DNA of 64,000 nucleotides from an uncultured Bacteriovorax sp. (lineage in GTDB: Bacteria; Bdellovibrionota; Bacteriovoracia; Bacteriovoracales; Bacteriovoracaceae). The notes beneath the pieces are model-generated. The model was given only the letters and a program-made list of their open reading frames with translations, had not been told where the DNA came from and did no database searches. A program made the position numbers and the translations under genes. The stretch lies in assembly GCA_946481315.1 (NCBI GenBank), contig CAMLMH010000001.1:806001-870000 (forward strand), read 5' to 3'. Shown here in pieces: positions 8,642 through 19,253 of this stretch; within the stretch, counting starts at the first letter, position 1, and every line of letters starts with the position of its first letter.

Positions 8642-9943
8642 ATGGCCAGCCTTAAAAGAACATTCGGGCTTTTTGCACTCTTTGTTTATGGTCTAGGCGA
8701 TATTCTGGGGGCGGGCATTTATGCGCTTATTGGTAAGGTTGCTTCAGAGTCGGGAAGTTATTCATGGATGTCATTTGCTGGTGCGATGGTTATCGCTTTT
8801 TTAACGGCCATGAGTTATGCCGAACTTACTGGACGACATCCTAAAAGTGGCGGAGCTTCTTACTTTGCTCAACAGGCCTTTCATAGTAAACCCTATGCTT
8901 TTATCGTGGGGTGGCTTTTGCTTTGTGTTTCCGTTGTTTCTATGGCCACTCTGGCCCGGGCTTTTTCCGGTTATACTGAAGGATTTGAACTTAATATTTC
9001 GACCCCAGTTATAATGGCCTGTTTTTTTATCTTGCTGACTCTCATAAACCTGCGCGGAATCAAACAATCTTCTTGGGCAAATATATTAAGTACCAGCATT
9101 GAAGTTCTGGGGCTCATCATTGTCGCATATGCCGGTGTCCATTTTTTACAGAATAATGACAAAATAATGACCGATAATTTAACGATTGAATCTTCTGAAT
9201 TCTCTGTCATGGGTGTGCTACAGGGAGCGGCGCTGGCATTTTATGCATTTATTGGTTTTGAAGATCTCGCTAACATTGCAGAAGAAGTTAAAAAACCGGA
9301 AAGAAACCTACCAATTGCTATCTTAGCTTCGCTTTTTACTGCAGGACTTTTTTACATATTCATCGGTTGGCTCTCTACCTCAGTCATTGATCCCCAACAA
9401 TTGGCTAAATCCACCAATCCTATGACAGATATAGTGGACGTCTCCGGAATGGGCTTCCCTTTAGGGCTCTTTAGTGTGATTGCTCTGTTTGCTGTTTCAA
9501 ATACCTGTTTATTAAATTTTATTACCGGATCGCGCTTACTTTATGGGATGGCTAAGCAGGAATTATTGCCAGAACCTTTTGAAAAAGTTCATGAAAAATA
9601 TTGTACACCCTTTATCGCTATATTGAGTGTTGCGCCAGTTGCTTTTACATTGTCTATAGCCGGGAATCTAAAATTTCTTGCAGCTACAACAAGCGTTTTA
9701 ATTCTGCTGGTATTTTGTTCGACAAACATTTCACTAATAAAAATTAAGAAAGAAGAAAAAAATTACAGCGGTTTTCGTGTGCCGGTTTTTATTCCATGGG
9801 TGGCCTTGTTAAGTAACATCGGTCTTATTTTTCTGAGTGAAAAAAGTTCACTGCTGACAGCCGCAGGTTTTCTTGCAGCCGGTGCACTTATTTATCTTGC
9901 CCTTAATGCTTTTTATAAAAAGGCTGAATTCAATTATCACTGA
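8642..9943 (+). CDS. APC-family amino acid permease
   Basis: 433-aa polytopic membrane protein, about 12 hydrophobic segments. The first helix carries GLGDILGAGIYALIG, the unwound-helix Gly motif (GxGxGIY) of the amino acid-polyamine-organocation superfamily. The loop FEDLANIAEEVKKPERNLPIAI is the conserved segment between TM6 and TM8 of APC transporters. Substrate not predictable. Strong ribosome-binding site CGGAGG 5 bases before the ATG. Single gene. Confidence 0.88.
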   Translation: MASLKRTFGLFALFVYGLGDILGAGIYALIGKVASESGSYSWMSFAGAMVIAFLTAMSYAELTGRHPKSGGASYFAQQAFHSKPYAFIVGWLLLCVSVVSMATLARAFSGYTEGFELNISTPVIMACFFILLTLINLRGIKQSSWANILSTSIEVLGLIIVAYAGVHFLQNNDKIMTDNLTIESSEFSVMGVLQGAALAFYAFIGFEDLANIAEEVKKPERNLPIAILASLFTAGLFYIFIGWLSTSVIDPQQLAKSTNPMTDIVDVSGMGFPLGLFSVIALFAVSNTCLLNFITGSRLLYGMAKQELLPEPFEKVHEKYCTPFIAILSVAPVAFTLSIAGNLKFLAATTSVLILLVFCSTNISLIKIKKEEKNYSGFRVPVFIPWVALLSNIGLIFLSEKSSLLTAAGFLAAGALIYLALNAFYKKAEFNYH

Positions 9944-9995
9944 AATAATGGTTTTAAGACTTCATCGGGGAAATGCTGTCAAAGTTTTAAACATT

Positions 9996-10018
9996 AAATG
10001 AAGGATCATTTCCTTTTT
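9996..10018 (+). terminator. Weak terminator-like hairpin
   Basis: A 6-bp stem AAATGA/TCATTT with a 4-base loop followed by CCTTTTT, about 55 bases after the permease. The stem is AT-rich, so only a possible terminator. Confidence 0.4.
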
Positions 10019-10089
10019 ACAGTGATTAACCACCACTTAGGAAGAACAGGATAGTGTAAACTATCACAACCCCTATTTCAGGAGATCCT

Positions 10090-10404
10090 ATGAAGACTGC
10101 GCTTGTTCTCTTAACTCTGACATTCGGAGCGAATGCTTTTGCTCACGGCTTAACTCCTTCTGAGGTTTACACAATTGCGACACTGGCTTCAACTTTTGCT
10201 CCTACGATGGTGACAGCTGATATGAGTAATGGCGCCCGCAAAATCATTGCTCATGCTGACGAAGCTGCTCAAAACGGAGAGTTGTCTGTCGAACTGCAGG
10301 AGATGGTGAGACTGGTTCAGGCCGAAGACGCAACACTTTCCGAACAGGATGCTCTGGATATTCTGGTAGAAAGAGCCGAAAGAATCCTTAAAGCTGATAA
10401 TTAA
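10090..10404 (+). CDS. Small exported protein
   Basis: 104 aa with a signal peptide (MKTALVLLTLTFGANAFA, cleavage before HG). The mature part is helical and acidic, with a segment around NGARKIIAHADEAAQNG. It loosely recalls DUF2388-type small exported proteins, but I would not assign the family. A good ribosome-binding site (AGGAGA) and a following terminator support a monocistronic real gene. Confidence 0.72.
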   Translation: MKTALVLLTLTFGANAFAHGLTPSEVYTIATLASTFAPTMVTADMSNGARKIIAHADEAAQNGELSVELQEMVRLVQAEDATLSEQDALDILVERAERILKADN

Positions 10405-10412
10405 TTTCGTCA

Positions 10413-10437
10413 TGCCCGGTTAGCCGGGCAATTTTTT
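10413..10437 (+). terminator. Rho-independent terminator
   Basis: Stem TGCCCGG/CCGGGCA with a 4-base loop followed by A and six T, directly downstream of the small exported protein gene. Confidence 0.9.
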
Positions 10438-10544
10438 GGAATAAAAGCTAATCCCGTGGACAGAACAAGTTTACTCTCAGCACAAATGAAAAATTAGTTT
10501 ATACTTATTATAAAGATGAACGCACTTTCATTGAGGATAAAATT

Positions 10545-12209
10545 ATGTCTAAGCAAAGTGAATTTTTTCAGCAAGCTCCGGAATTAAAAAATCAATATTC
10601 GGACGATATTCTGCTGAAGAATTCCTTGCTCAAAAATGTCCCGATAGAAGTACTTAAAAAATTTGAAGGTCATTTACAGCAGATTGGCAATGATGCTGCA
10701 ACGACATTATTTGAGCTGTCGGCAGAAGCAGAACTCGAGATCAATAAACCAGTTCATAGACCTTTTGATCCCTATGGCAGAAGAATAGATGAAATTAGAA
10801 TGTGTCAGGCCTGGAAAGATCTGACAGCTTATGCCGCAGTAAACGGGCTGATCGCTGCTGGATATGAAAGAAAATACGGTGAATACTCGCGAGTCTACCA
10901 AATGGCGATGCTTTATCTTTTTCACCCATCCAGTGCATTTGTTTCTTGTCCGCTGGCAATGACAGACGGAGCTGCAAAACTGATAGAAACTTATGGTGAT
11001 GATAAATTAAAACAAACAATGACAAATCATCTTCTCTCCAGGAAGGCTGAAACTTTCTGGACTTCCGGACAGTGGATGACGGAAAAGGCCGGAGGATCTG
11101 ACGTTAGTGGAACAGCAACTATTTCCCGCACTGAAAAGGGGATACATCGCCTCTATGGAACAAAATGGTTCACGTCTGCAACCACCTCTCAAATGGCCTT
11201 TACACTTGCCTATCCGGAAGGGGCAGAACAAAACAGTCGTTCTCTCAGTTTATTTTTTCTGGAAACCGGAATTGATAGCGGCAGATTGAATCAGATTGAA
11301 ATTTTACGGCTCAAAGATAAGCTCGGAACCAGGGCCATGCCTACTGCTGAATTAAAACTTAACGGCACCCCCGCCTTGTTGGTGGGAGGTGAAGGCAATG
11401 GTGTAAAAAAGATAGCCACACTTTTTAATGTCACCAGAATTTATAATTCTGTCTGTTCTGTTGCTCAGATGAGGCGCTCAATCGCTCTGGCTGAAGATTA
11501 CGCCTCCAGAAGATTTGCTTTTAAAAAGAATATTGCAGATCACCTGCTTTTTAAAGAAATCATGGCGGATGCAAAGATCGAGCTCGAAGGATCAGTTCTT
11601 TTTATTATGCATATCGCACTCTTACTGGGAAAAGAAGAAACATCAAATGCGACACCAGAAGAGCAGGCCTTACTCAGATTACTTACTCCGATGGCCAAGT
11701 TATTTACAGGTAAACAAGCTGTTAAAATCGTCAGTGAAATGGTCGAAGTTTTTGCAGGTAGTGGTTACGTTGAAGATACAGGTATTCCCAAATTAATCCG
11801 TGATGCTCAAGTCTTCCCAATCTGGGAAGGTGCGACCAATGTTCTGGCCCTTGATGTTCTGCGGGCCATGACCAAAGAATGTCCCGTAGATGTCTTTTTG
11901 AAAGACATTCAAAAACGTACAGAAAAACTGAAGGAAGATTCGTTAAAAGAAGAGCTATCAATGCTGCTTGGTAAACTTCAGCATTGCCTCAAGCAAATGG
12001 GGGATATTGAGACCATGGAAGCATCAGCTCGCAATCTTTCATTCACCATGGCCAGAATTTTTATTACTTCCTTGCTGGTGGAAAATGCCTTAGGTGCTCA
12101 GGGCACCGATAGAGAAAAGATTGTCGCAAAAAGATGGATGAAAAAAATTAAATGGCCTGGGCCTGTGGATTCTCTTGAGCGAAGTGAAACAGAAATTGTC
12201 CTAAAATAA
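10545..12209 (+). CDS. AidB-like acyl-CoA dehydrogenase
   Basis: 554-aa flavoprotein of the AidB branch of acyl-CoA dehydrogenases. The segments MTEKAGGSDVSGTA, LYGTKWFTSA, LRLKDKLGTRAMPTAE, MVEVFAGSGYVEDTGIPKLIRDAQVFPIWEGATNVLALDVLRAM all line up with E. coli AidB as I recall it. The N-terminal 180 residues form the extra AidB domain with RPFDPYGRRIDE. AidB is linked to alkylation stress and DNA binding in E. coli; homologues elsewhere may act as acyl-CoA dehydrogenases, so the physiological role is open. Start supported by TGAGGA. Single gene. Confidence 0.87.
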   Translation: MSKQSEFFQQAPELKNQYSDDILLKNSLLKNVPIEVLKKFEGHLQQIGNDAATTLFELSAEAELEINKPVHRPFDPYGRRIDEIRMCQAWKDLTAYAAVNGLIAAGYERKYGEYSRVYQMAMLYLFHPSSAFVSCPLAMTDGAAKLIETYGDDKLKQTMTNHLLSRKAETFWTSGQWMTEKAGGSDVSGTATISRTEKGIHRLYGTKWFTSATTSQMAFTLAYPEGAEQNSRSLSLFFLETGIDSGRLNQIEILRLKDKLGTRAMPTAELKLNGTPALLVGGEGNGVKKIATLFNVTRIYNSVCSVAQMRRSIALAEDYASRRFAFKKNIADHLLFKEIMADAKIELEGSVLFIMHIALLLGKEETSNATPEEQALLRLLTPMAKLFTGKQAVKIVSEMVEVFAGSGYVEDTGIPKLIRDAQVFPIWEGATNVLALDVLRAMTKECPVDVFLKDIQKRTEKLKEDSLKEELSMLLGKLQHCLKQMGDIETMEASARNLSFTMARIFITSLLVENALGAQGTDREKIVAKRWMKKIKWPGPVDSLERSETEIVLK

Positions 12210-12538
12210 CTGAAAATTTTTGCCCTTTTTAATACCCACAAAACTAAAGAGAAGTATAATTTTTTGAGTGAATTGAAATCAAAAATCAATTTTCATGACT
12301 TTCCCGAGTAAAACATTTGTCGCCTTAAATGGCGTAAATTTTCTTGTAATCTGTTTTTAATCTATTGATTTAAGTCATAAATCCATTTTTACTACACCTT
12401 CCTTTTTTTCAGGGAAATTCATTTATTCAGTCCTGAATACGAATACTTGAAAATCTTTTGAAATTCAAAATTCTCAGTTCCATGTAGCATTAGTCGATAG
12501 TAGTTCAACAAAAAAAAGTTAGAGAGCAGGAGAGAAGA
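12210..12538. other. AT-rich intergenic region before chemoreceptor
   Basis: 329 bases, very AT-rich, with no reading frame of interest. It should carry the chemoreceptor promoter. I looked for a flagellar sigma-28 type site; a CGATAG sequence near 12494 has no matching -35 at the right distance. The last 20 bases carry the GCAGGAGAGAA ribosome-binding site of the next gene. Confidence 0.4.
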
Positions 12539-14794
12539 ATGGATTCAGCGGCTTTAAAATTAAACAATCATGAAAGCGAAATCAACAAAGATGATTCTAA
12601 TTCACTTATTGAAATATTATCCCTGTCTCCCTTAACCCTTACTGTTTCAGCTGAGGGAAATATCCTAACTAGCAGTGAAGGATTTCTTAAATTACTTAAT
12701 TATTCAGCTGATGATTTATTGGGGAAAAAACAAAGTATTCTTTATGAGCAGTCTTTCGTTGAGAGTATTGAATACATCGATTGCTGGAAGAGAATATTGA
12801 ATGGTGCCGTTCACGCTGATGAATGCCGGCTGCTCAATAAGCATGGAAGAGATATCTGGATAACTGCAAATTTTTATCCTTTAAAGGATTCAAAAGGAGT
12901 GGTTAACAAAATTCTTGTCGTGGCTTCCGATATTACGGCCTTGAAAAACGAATTGAATGTTCGCAAGTCCATAATGGATGTGACCAGTATTGTTTCAGAA
13001 TCAGATTTAAAGGGAAATATACTCAATATCAATCCGAAATTTTGCGAAGTCTCTCAGTATTCAGAAGATGAGCTTATTGGTAAACCTCACAATACGACCC
13101 GTCACCCGGATATGCCCAAAGAAGTCTTTAAAGAATTATGGGCAACTATCGGTAGAGGAAACATCTTCAGAGGAGTTGTCAAAAACAGAAAAAAAGACGG
13201 CACTCCCTATTATGTTGATGCTGTTATTGCTCCTATCTTAGGTGGTAATGGTAAGCCGCAAAAGTATATCGGTGTTCGCTATGACATTACCGATCTGGAA
13301 CTTGAACGCCATAACATGAAGGGAATTATAGGTGCCATTGACTCGACTTATGCTTATGTTGAATTCGATACAAAAGGACTACTTTTGACTGCCAATCAGA
13401 TTTTCAAAGATTTATTTAATTACAAATCTGATGAATTAATCGGCAAACATCATAGAATACTTGTCGAAGAAAAATTTGCACAATCAAATGATTACACTAA
13501 TTTTTGGAATGATCTTAACAGTGGGAAAAGTTTTAACAGCGTTTTTAAGCGAATCACTAAAGATGGAAAAGAGGTGTGGATACAAGCTGTTTATGCTCCG
13601 GTGAAGGATGAAATGAATCGGGTGGTAAAAGTTATTCAAATTGCCACAGATGTGACCCGACAAAAAATGACTGAAGCTGAAAATAGTGGAAAATTTTCTG
13701 CCATCAGCAAAGCCATGGCCGTCATTGAATTTGATCTTGATGGAAAAATACTTGTGGCCAATGAAAATTTTCTTAAGTCCCTTGGCTATTCTCTGGATGA
13801 GATTCAGGGAAAACATCATAGTATGTTTTGTGAAAGTAAATACGTCGAAGGTCTGCAGTATAAAGAGTTCTGGAACAAACTTGGCAGAGGGGAGTTTGAT
13901 TCTGGCAGATATTTGCGCATCGGGCGTGGGGGGAAAAAAGTCTGGATCCAGGCTTCTTATAACCCTATTATGGATATCAATGGAAAGCCTTACAAAATTG
14001 TAAAATTTGCTACTGATATTACTGTCCAGGTTGAGGTTGAGGAAACAGTCACTAAACTTGCTGAGGATTTTTCACTTGTATCCACTGATATTGCTGAAAA
14101 ATCCGTAGGTGTAGCAAGAGGTGCACAACTTCTAGGTTCAACAACTGAAGAAATGAATGCTTCCATTGAGGAATTAACTGCCTCTATCAATTCCATTGCT
14201 CAAAATTCAAAAAATACTGACCTGGTTGCAAAAACCACTCAGGAAGAAGCAGAAGTTGGTGCGAAGGCCATATCACGCTCTATAGAGGCCATGGAGCTGA
14301 TTAGTAAGTCATCTGAAGACATCAGTGAGATTGTTAAAGTTATCAGTGAGATCGCAGGACAGACGAATCTGCTTGCATTTAATGCTGCGATTGAAGCAGC
14401 GAGGGCAGGAGAGCATGGATTAGGTTTCTCGGTTGTTGCAGATGAAGTTAGAAAACTTGCAGAACGCTCATCGCAAGCTACAAAAGAAATCTCAAAATTG
14501 ATCAATGAGTCAGTTAAGCGTGTCTCTCAAGGAAGCGAGATATCCCGTCAGGCTGGCGAAGCTTTTGAAAAAATCGCTACCGGAGTGAAGAAAACAACAC
14601 AGGCCATATCAGAAGTTTCTTGTGCCGCTGAAGAGCAACTTTCCGCCGCCAGAGAAATAAGCTATGCTATTCAGCAGGTTGCAGAAGAGACAGAGAAATC
14701 TGCACTGGCCTCTGAATCAATAGCAAATGCGACTAAAAACCTGAATCAGGGGGCAGTGGATTTAAAAACGACAGTAGCGAAATTTAAAACTTAA
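12539..14794 (+). CDS. Soluble methyl-accepting chemotaxis protein with four PAS domains
   Basis: 751 aa with no transmembrane segment, so a cytoplasmic chemoreceptor. Four PAS modules run in tandem at about residues 25-135, 145-255, 262-380 and 385-500. Each has the G-x-I/L...N..F...GYS..EL-G-K-H core and a PAC end (V-W-I-Q-A-x-Y-x-P). The second module (NTTRHPDMP) is of the Aer type that often binds FAD in redox sensing; whether flavin binds here is inferred from that motif only. The C-terminal 240 residues are the MCP signalling coiled coil; the hairpin tip around residues 605-630 contains [20 protein letters not shown]. It should act on CheA/CheW. Its stop overlaps the end of the convergent protease gene by 4 bases. 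Confidence 0.93.
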   Translation: MDSAALKLNNHESEINKDDSNSLIEILSLSPLTLTVSAEGNILTSSEGFLKLLNYSADDLLGKKQSILYEQSFVESIEYIDCWKRILNGAVHADECRLLNKHGRDIWITANFYPLKDSKGVVNKILVVASDITALKNELNVRKSIMDVTSIVSESDLKGNILNINPKFCEVSQYSEDELIGKPHNTTRHPDMPKEVFKELWATIGRGNIFRGVVKNRKKDGTPYYVDAVIAPILGGNGKPQKYIGVRYDITDLELERHNMKGIIGAIDSTYAYVEFDTKGLLLTANQIFKDLFNYKSDELIGKHHRILVEEKFAQSNDYTNFWNDLNSGKSFNSVFKRITKDGKEVWIQAVYAPVKDEMNRVVKVIQIATDVTRQKMTEAENSGKFSAISKAMAVIEFDLDGKILVANENFLKSLGYSLDEIQGKHHSMFCESKYVEGLQYKEFWNKLGRGEFDSGRYLRIGRGGKKVWIQASYNPIMDINGKPYKIVKFATDITVQVEVEETVTKLAEDFSLVSTDIAEKSVGVARGAQLLGSTTEEMNASIEELTASINSIAQNSKNTDLVAKTTQEEAEVGAKAISRSIEAMELISKSSEDISEIVKVISEIAGQTNLLAFNAAIEAARAGEHGLGFSVVADEVRKLAERSSQATKEISKLINESVKRVSQGSEISRQAGEAFEKIATGVKKTTQAISEVSCAAEEQLSAAREISYAIQQVAEETEKSALASESIANATKNLNQGAVDLKTTVAKFKT

Positions 14795-15687
14795 TGCCTC
14801 ATAGACTCAATAGTCTCTTCAATCCAGCTGCGAAGGACAACGGCGTTTGTATAAAAACCAGCTTCGTTGCAAAGTTCACTTCCGCGGCTGGTTACTCCCA
14901 GTAGAAGATATTCTCCATTATATTCAATAAAGGCCGGACCACCGGAGTCACCATTACAGGTGCCGGCCTTTTTTTCATTCAGGCGAATTTCTGATTCGTG
15001 AATAAAAGATACCGGGGCATGGGCCACTCGTAGAACGCCGTCTCCTGATCTCTCGAGTTCAAAACAAATTCCATAATTGTCACGTTTACCGGCACTGCAG
15101 ATGACTTCTCCACTTTCAATTGCCTGGTCTAATTTGCTGTATTGGCGCGGATTAATTTCTTCCATATCCACATCACTAACTCCGAATCCGGCCACTGTAA
15201 CAATTTGTCCAATTTTAAGGCTCTCAGTCTCATTAAGAAAAGTCGCTGCTTTGTAGCCCGATGGTAATTCACCTTTAAACCTGATCAGCGCCATGTCACC
15301 GGTGTCGACAACGGTATCTTCATCACGAGGATTCCATTTAGGAAAAATTTTTGTTTCAATAGCCGGCAACATGAATTTAGTCAGAATGTTTTGATCTTTT
15401 GATTTCAAAATACGATCAACATCTGTTGAAAAGATAATCTGAAGTTCCTGGGCTTTACCCGGAATGCAGTGAGCTGCTGTTAAAACAATGTCTGAAGCTA
15501 TAATCGTTCCTGAACATAGAAACCGGCTTCGCGTATTAAAGACTCCAACTACCAGGGAGGCGATTTTATCAGTTGCATTGACTGTTTGTCCGTTGATTAT
15601 TGAGGATTGTTTTAGCTGTTTAGAAATTGTTTGTGAATCTGGTGAACACGCATTCAGAATGAGCAGAGAAAATATTATCCTTTTCAT
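14791..15687 (-). CDS. Trypsin-like S1 serine protease lipoprotein
   Basis: 298 aa. Catalytic triad motifs LTAAHC (His), [10 protein letters not shown] (Asp) and [10 protein letters not shown] (Ser) place it in family S1A (trypsin). The domain starts at IINGQ, like the activation site of zymogens. The N-terminus [14 protein letters not shown] ends in a lipobox-like LNAC, so it is probably a lipoprotein on the outer or inner membrane. The S1 pocket residue six before the Ser region could not be assigned by eye. Downstream of, and overlapping by one base, the OsmC-YcaO gene, so possibly co-transcribed with it. Confidence 0.88.
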   Translation of the reverse strand: MKRIIFSLLILNACSPDSQTISKQLKQSSIINGQTVNATDKIASLVVGVFNTRSRFLCSGTIIASDIVLTAAHCIPGKAQELQIIFSTDVDRILKSKDQNILTKFMLPAIETKIFPKWNPRDEDTVVDTGDMALIRFKGELPSGYKAATFLNETESLKIGQIVTVAGFGVSDVDMEEINPRQYSKLDQAIESGEVICSAGKRDNYGICFELERSGDGVLRVAHAPVSFIHESEIRLNEKKAGTCNGDSGGPAFIEYNGEYLLLGVTSRGSELCNEAGFYTNAVVLRSWIEETIESMRH

Positions 15688-17909
15688 TATTTAGATATTC
15701 CATGGTGAAAATGTCGTTTTGCCTTTTGTAACTTCTGATAGCTTTCAATGAGACGAAGATGTTTGTCCAGTCCTTCGAGTTTGATATTCGTTTTTGTCAG
15801 TCCATAAAAACGAACATCCCCGGTAATAGTACCAATTGCATTGTTCATTATCTCTGTGCCAAACATGCGGGTCATGTTAGGAATGTAGTCTTTTAGTTCC
15901 AGCTCTTCATTTAATTCAATATCTAAAATCGCATCCATTGCACGGTAATATGCTCTTCGCACACTTGAATTATCATTGAAGGTCATGAACATTTCGACCA
16001 GCTCTTTAGCTTCGTCGAATTTCTTAAGTGCTAAGAGAATCTGACATTTTAATTCTCCAATGTTCAGCTGGCCCCAGACAGTGTTTTCATCAAAAGTTAC
16101 TCCGATGAGTTCTGAAATTTTGGTGTAATCATCAAGTTCACTTTCATCTAGCTTCTTAAGTAGTCTGGAGAGAGCTTTGTCATCCAGTGAATGCAAATTA
16201 AGGATATCAGCACGGAAAACAATCGATTTATTGTGATTGTCCCAGATCAAATCTTCAGTCTGATAAATTTCCGAATAGCCGGGAACGAGTATCCGGCAGG
16301 ACTTTACACCCAACTCTTCGAAGTCGGCAATATAAACTTCTTTCTCCAGTTCCAGCAAGATACTCATCAGATAATTATACTCTTCTTCAGTTGAACCGGA
16401 GAAATCCCATTCAGTGAATTCAAAATCACTTTTCTCACTAAAAAATTTCCAGGAAATAACGCCAGTTGAATCAATAAAGTGATCGACAATGTTATTATGC
16501 TCGCGAATTGCACTTTGATTGAAAGTAGGAGGAGAAAGAACATTAAATCCTTCGAAGCTTCTTCCCTGCAATAGTTCGGTCAGACTTCTTTCAAGCGCAA
16601 CCTCAAATTTTGGATGAGCTCCGAAAGAGGCGAAAACCCCTCCATTTTTTGGATTCATCAAAGTCACACACATAACTGGAAAACGTCCACCTAATGATGC
16701 ATCTTTGACGACTATGGGAAAGCCTTCTGCTTCCAGTTTTTTAATGCCTTCAACAATCCGCGGATAACGATTGAGGACATGCTCAGGAACATCCGGCAGA
16801 GTTATCTCTTCTAGTATGATCTGATTTTTTACCGCACGCTCAAAGATTTCTGATAAACACTGTACTCGTGCTTCATTCCTTGTATTTCCGGCACTCATAC
16901 CGTTACTGACAAACAAATTACCTATCAGATTGACCGGAATATAAACTTTTTCTTTATCCGATTGTCTTTCATAAGGGACAGCACAAATTCCGCGCTTAAC
17001 GTTTCCTGAGTTAGTATCAATCAGGTGTGATGCTTTTAACTCACCATCCGGATTGTAAATCTCAAGCAGGTAATCATCCATTAGTCCTGAAGGAATTGTG
17101 TCCTTAGGCCCTGGCTTAAACCATTTCTCAGTCGGATAATGAACGAAATCGCCATCCGCGATTTCCTCACCCAGAAACCAGTCATTATAGAGATAATTGT
17201 TACTGAGGCGTTCTAGGTATTCTCCCAGCGCAGATGCAAGTGCAGCATCTTTAGTAGCACCTTTGCCATTAGTAAAACACATTGGCGAATCAGCGTCGCG
17301 GATATGCACTGACCATACGTGAGGAACAGGGTTTCTCCAGGAAGAAATTTCTAATTTAATTCCCAGACCGGCGATTAATGCAGACATATTGGCAATTGTC
17401 TCTTCCAGGGAGAGATCCTTCCCCAGAAGCATTGTGCGCGTTTCTTTATCTGAACCATGCTGATACAAGAGTCCTGAATCCGTACCCAAAACGCTCTTTA
17501 TTTCAATCTGAAATTCCGGTCCTTGCTGAATAACTTTCTTCACTGTACAGCGATCAATAGACTTTAAAATTCCTTCACGGTCGTGAGCAGAAATACTTTC
17601 AGGTAACTCCACCTGAATATTAAAGATCTGTTTATAGCGATTTTCTGGATCGACAATATTATTTTGCGTGAGCCGGATGTCTTCAGTCGGTATATTACGG
17701 GCCAGGCAATAGACCTTTACGAAATAAGCCGCACACATGGCCGACGAAGCGAGAAAATAATCAAATGGGCCGGGGGCTGTGCCATCACCTTTATAGCGAA
17801 TAGGCTGATCGGCAATAATAGTAAAATCATCGAAATTAGCTTCGACTTTCAGGTTTTCTAAAAAGCGTGTATTGATTTGCATAATAGGCAGGAATTTATC
17901 ATTTCTCAT
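15687..17909 (-). CDS. ycaO: OsmC-YcaO fusion protein
   Basis: 740 aa, two domains. Residues 1-145 are an OsmC-like domain (peroxiredoxin-fold family) with DYFLASSAMCAAYFVKVY carrying one of the usual Cys residues. Residues about 150-740 match E. coli YcaO nearly end to end as I recall it, including PVPHVWSVHIRD, CFTNGKGATKDAALASALGEYLERLSNNY, NLFVSNGMSAGNTRNEARVQCLSE and FASFGAHPKFEVALERSLTELLQGR. YcaO proteins bind ATP and catalyse amide backbone phosphorylation; the E. coli member is implicated in beta-methylthiolation of ribosomal protein S12 with RimO. The C-terminal tetratricopeptide-like tail is present. No azole-peptide precursor lies nearby, so the housekeeping type is more likely than a RiPP enzyme. 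No strong ribosome-binding site at 17909; an internal ATG at 17882 is possible. Confidence 0.88.
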   Translation of the reverse strand: MRNDKFLPIMQINTRFLENLKVEANFDDFTIIADQPIRYKGDGTAPGPFDYFLASSAMCAAYFVKVYCLARNIPTEDIRLTQNNIVDPENRYKQIFNIQVELPESISAHDREGILKSIDRCTVKKVIQQGPEFQIEIKSVLGTDSGLLYQHGSDKETRTMLLGKDLSLEETIANMSALIAGLGIKLEISSWRNPVPHVWSVHIRDADSPMCFTNGKGATKDAALASALGEYLERLSNNYLYNDWFLGEEIADGDFVHYPTEKWFKPGPKDTIPSGLMDDYLLEIYNPDGELKASHLIDTNSGNVKRGICAVPYERQSDKEKVYIPVNLIGNLFVSNGMSAGNTRNEARVQCLSEIFERAVKNQIILEEITLPDVPEHVLNRYPRIVEGIKKLEAEGFPIVVKDASLGGRFPVMCVTLMNPKNGGVFASFGAHPKFEVALERSLTELLQGRSFEGFNVLSPPTFNQSAIREHNNIVDHFIDSTGVISWKFFSEKSDFEFTEWDFSGSTEEEYNYLMSILLELEKEVYIADFEELGVKSCRILVPGYSEIYQTEDLIWDNHNKSIVFRADILNLHSLDDKALSRLLKKLDESELDDYTKISELIGVTFDENTVWGQLNIGELKCQILLALKKFDEAKELVEMFMTFNDNSSVRRAYYRAMDAILDIELNEELELKDYIPNMTRMFGTEIMNNAIGTITGDVRFYGLTKTNIKLEGLDKHLRLIESYQKLQKAKRHFHHGISK

Positions 17910-18038
17910 CTATTTTGGATCTAACAAATCAGACAGGAGTGTAAGTATTACACACTAGCAAAAGGTAATTTAACCGTCCTCTAAAGGTACAATTATTGCA
18001 GTTTTAAAGAGAGAAACACTCTATAAAGAGGTACTCAA

Positions 18039-19253
18039 TTGAAACGCACAATAATTTTGATTAGTTTACTAATGATAGGACTCATCGCTTCGCAGCTTCT
18101 TCCTGCTATTTTTGGAAATCTCCCAAATTGGTTCCAATACACTCGTAATTTTTTAACGATGACGTTACTGGCCTTTATAATGGTTGAAGTCGGTCGGGAA
18201 TTCGAGATCAATTTAAAAAATAAAAAACAGTATGCAGTCGATTATGGTGTAGCGGCCACGGCTGCTGCCTTTCCGTGGCTTCTTGTGACTGGATATTTTC
18301 TTCTCTTTTTAATGCCGACGGGAAACGAAGGAAATACCAGTTCCACTCCAGGGTGGATTGAGGCGTTGATTGTGGGGAGATTTGCGGCTCCAACTTCTGC
18401 CGGGGTTCTGTTCTCGATGTTAGCAGCATCTGGGCTTGCTGGCACATGGGTTTATAAAAAGACTCGAATTTTAGCGATATTCGATGATCTCGACACAGTA
18501 TTGCTTATGATACCTCTTCAGATGCTCATCGTTGGCTTCGTCTGGCAATTAGGAGCAAATATATTTGTTATGGCGTTGTTAATTTTCTTAGGGATCAAAT
18601 TTTATCGTCGTTTAAACATCCCCAAGAGCTGGTCATGGTTATTAGGTTATTCTGCCCTAATGGTAGTGCTGAGTGAACTCATCTATAAATTTTCCAAAGA
18701 TCCGGAAAGTCAGGTCGGCATTCATATCGAAATACTCTTACCGGCTTTTCTGTTGGGATGCATGATAAAAAATGATTCACGAGAAGTTGTCATTCCAGGA
18801 GAAGATGAACCAGGTGAATCTAAAGAAGAGAAGGTTGGTTTAATTATTTCCTCAGCCTTTATGTTATTAGTGGGATTATCAATGCCTTCGGCTTTTGGAA
18901 ATAATGCAGAAATAGTATTAACAATGAAGCCAGCAATACTACTTATGCATGTTCTAGCAGTGACTATTTTATCTAATATCGGAAAAATGTTTGCCTGCTT
19001 TTGTTATCGTCGTGAAGCAAGTTTTAAAGAAAGGGTAGCCGTAGGAATTGCAATGTTTCCTCGAGGGGAGGTTGGTGCTGGTGTATTGGCCATTTCACTT
19101 TCTTACGGAATTGCTGCCCCTTATGTAGCAGTAGCATTTATGTCTTTGGCATTAAATCTTATACTCACGGGTTTTTTCATAGCCCTCGTTAAAAAAATTG
19201 TCGTTATGGCAAACAAAGACAGGAAAAATAAATTAACCAAGGTCTTTGCATGA
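18039..19253 (+). CDS. CPA2-type cation:proton antiporter
   Basis: 404-aa membrane protein, about 11-12 hydrophobic helices, of the sodium/hydrogen exchanger (KefB/NapA-like) fold. The IFDDLDTVLLM segment is the paired acidic residues of the ion-binding helix, and MFPRGEVGAGVLAISL is the conserved GEVG-like late helix. There is no C-terminal TrkA-N domain, so it is a simple exchanger rather than a KefB/C K+ channel. The start is TTG at 18039 with AGAGG about 7 bases upstream. It overlaps the next gene by 4 bases (ATGA), implying translational coupling. Confidence 0.82.
   Translation: MKRTIILISLLMIGLIASQLLPAIFGNLPNWFQYTRNFLTMTLLAFIMVEVGREFEINLKNKKQYAVDYGVAATAAAFPWLLVTGYFLLFLMPTGNEGNTSSTPGWIEALIVGRFAAPTSAGVLFSMLAASGLAGTWVYKKTRILAIFDDLDTVLLMIPLQMLIVGFVWQLGANIFVMALLIFLGIKFYRRLNIPKSWSWLLGYSALMVVLSELIYKFSKDPESQVGIHIEILLPAFLLGCMIKNDSREVVIPGEDEPGESKEEKVGLIISSAFMLLVGLSMPSAFGNNAEIVLTMKPAILLMHVLAVTILSNIGKMFACFCYRREASFKERVAVGIAMFPRGEVGAGVLAISLSYGIAAPYVAVAFMSLALNLILTGFFIALVKKIVVMANKDRKNKLTKVFA

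Noticed and set aside
12480..12510. Sigma-28 promoter for the chemoreceptor
   Set aside because: A CGATAG-like -10 exists but no TAAA-type -35 at about 15 bp.
15687..17909. OsmC-YcaO as part of a RiPP (azole peptide) cluster
   Set aside because: No precursor peptide or dehydrogenase nearby and the YcaO part matches the housekeeping E. coli type.
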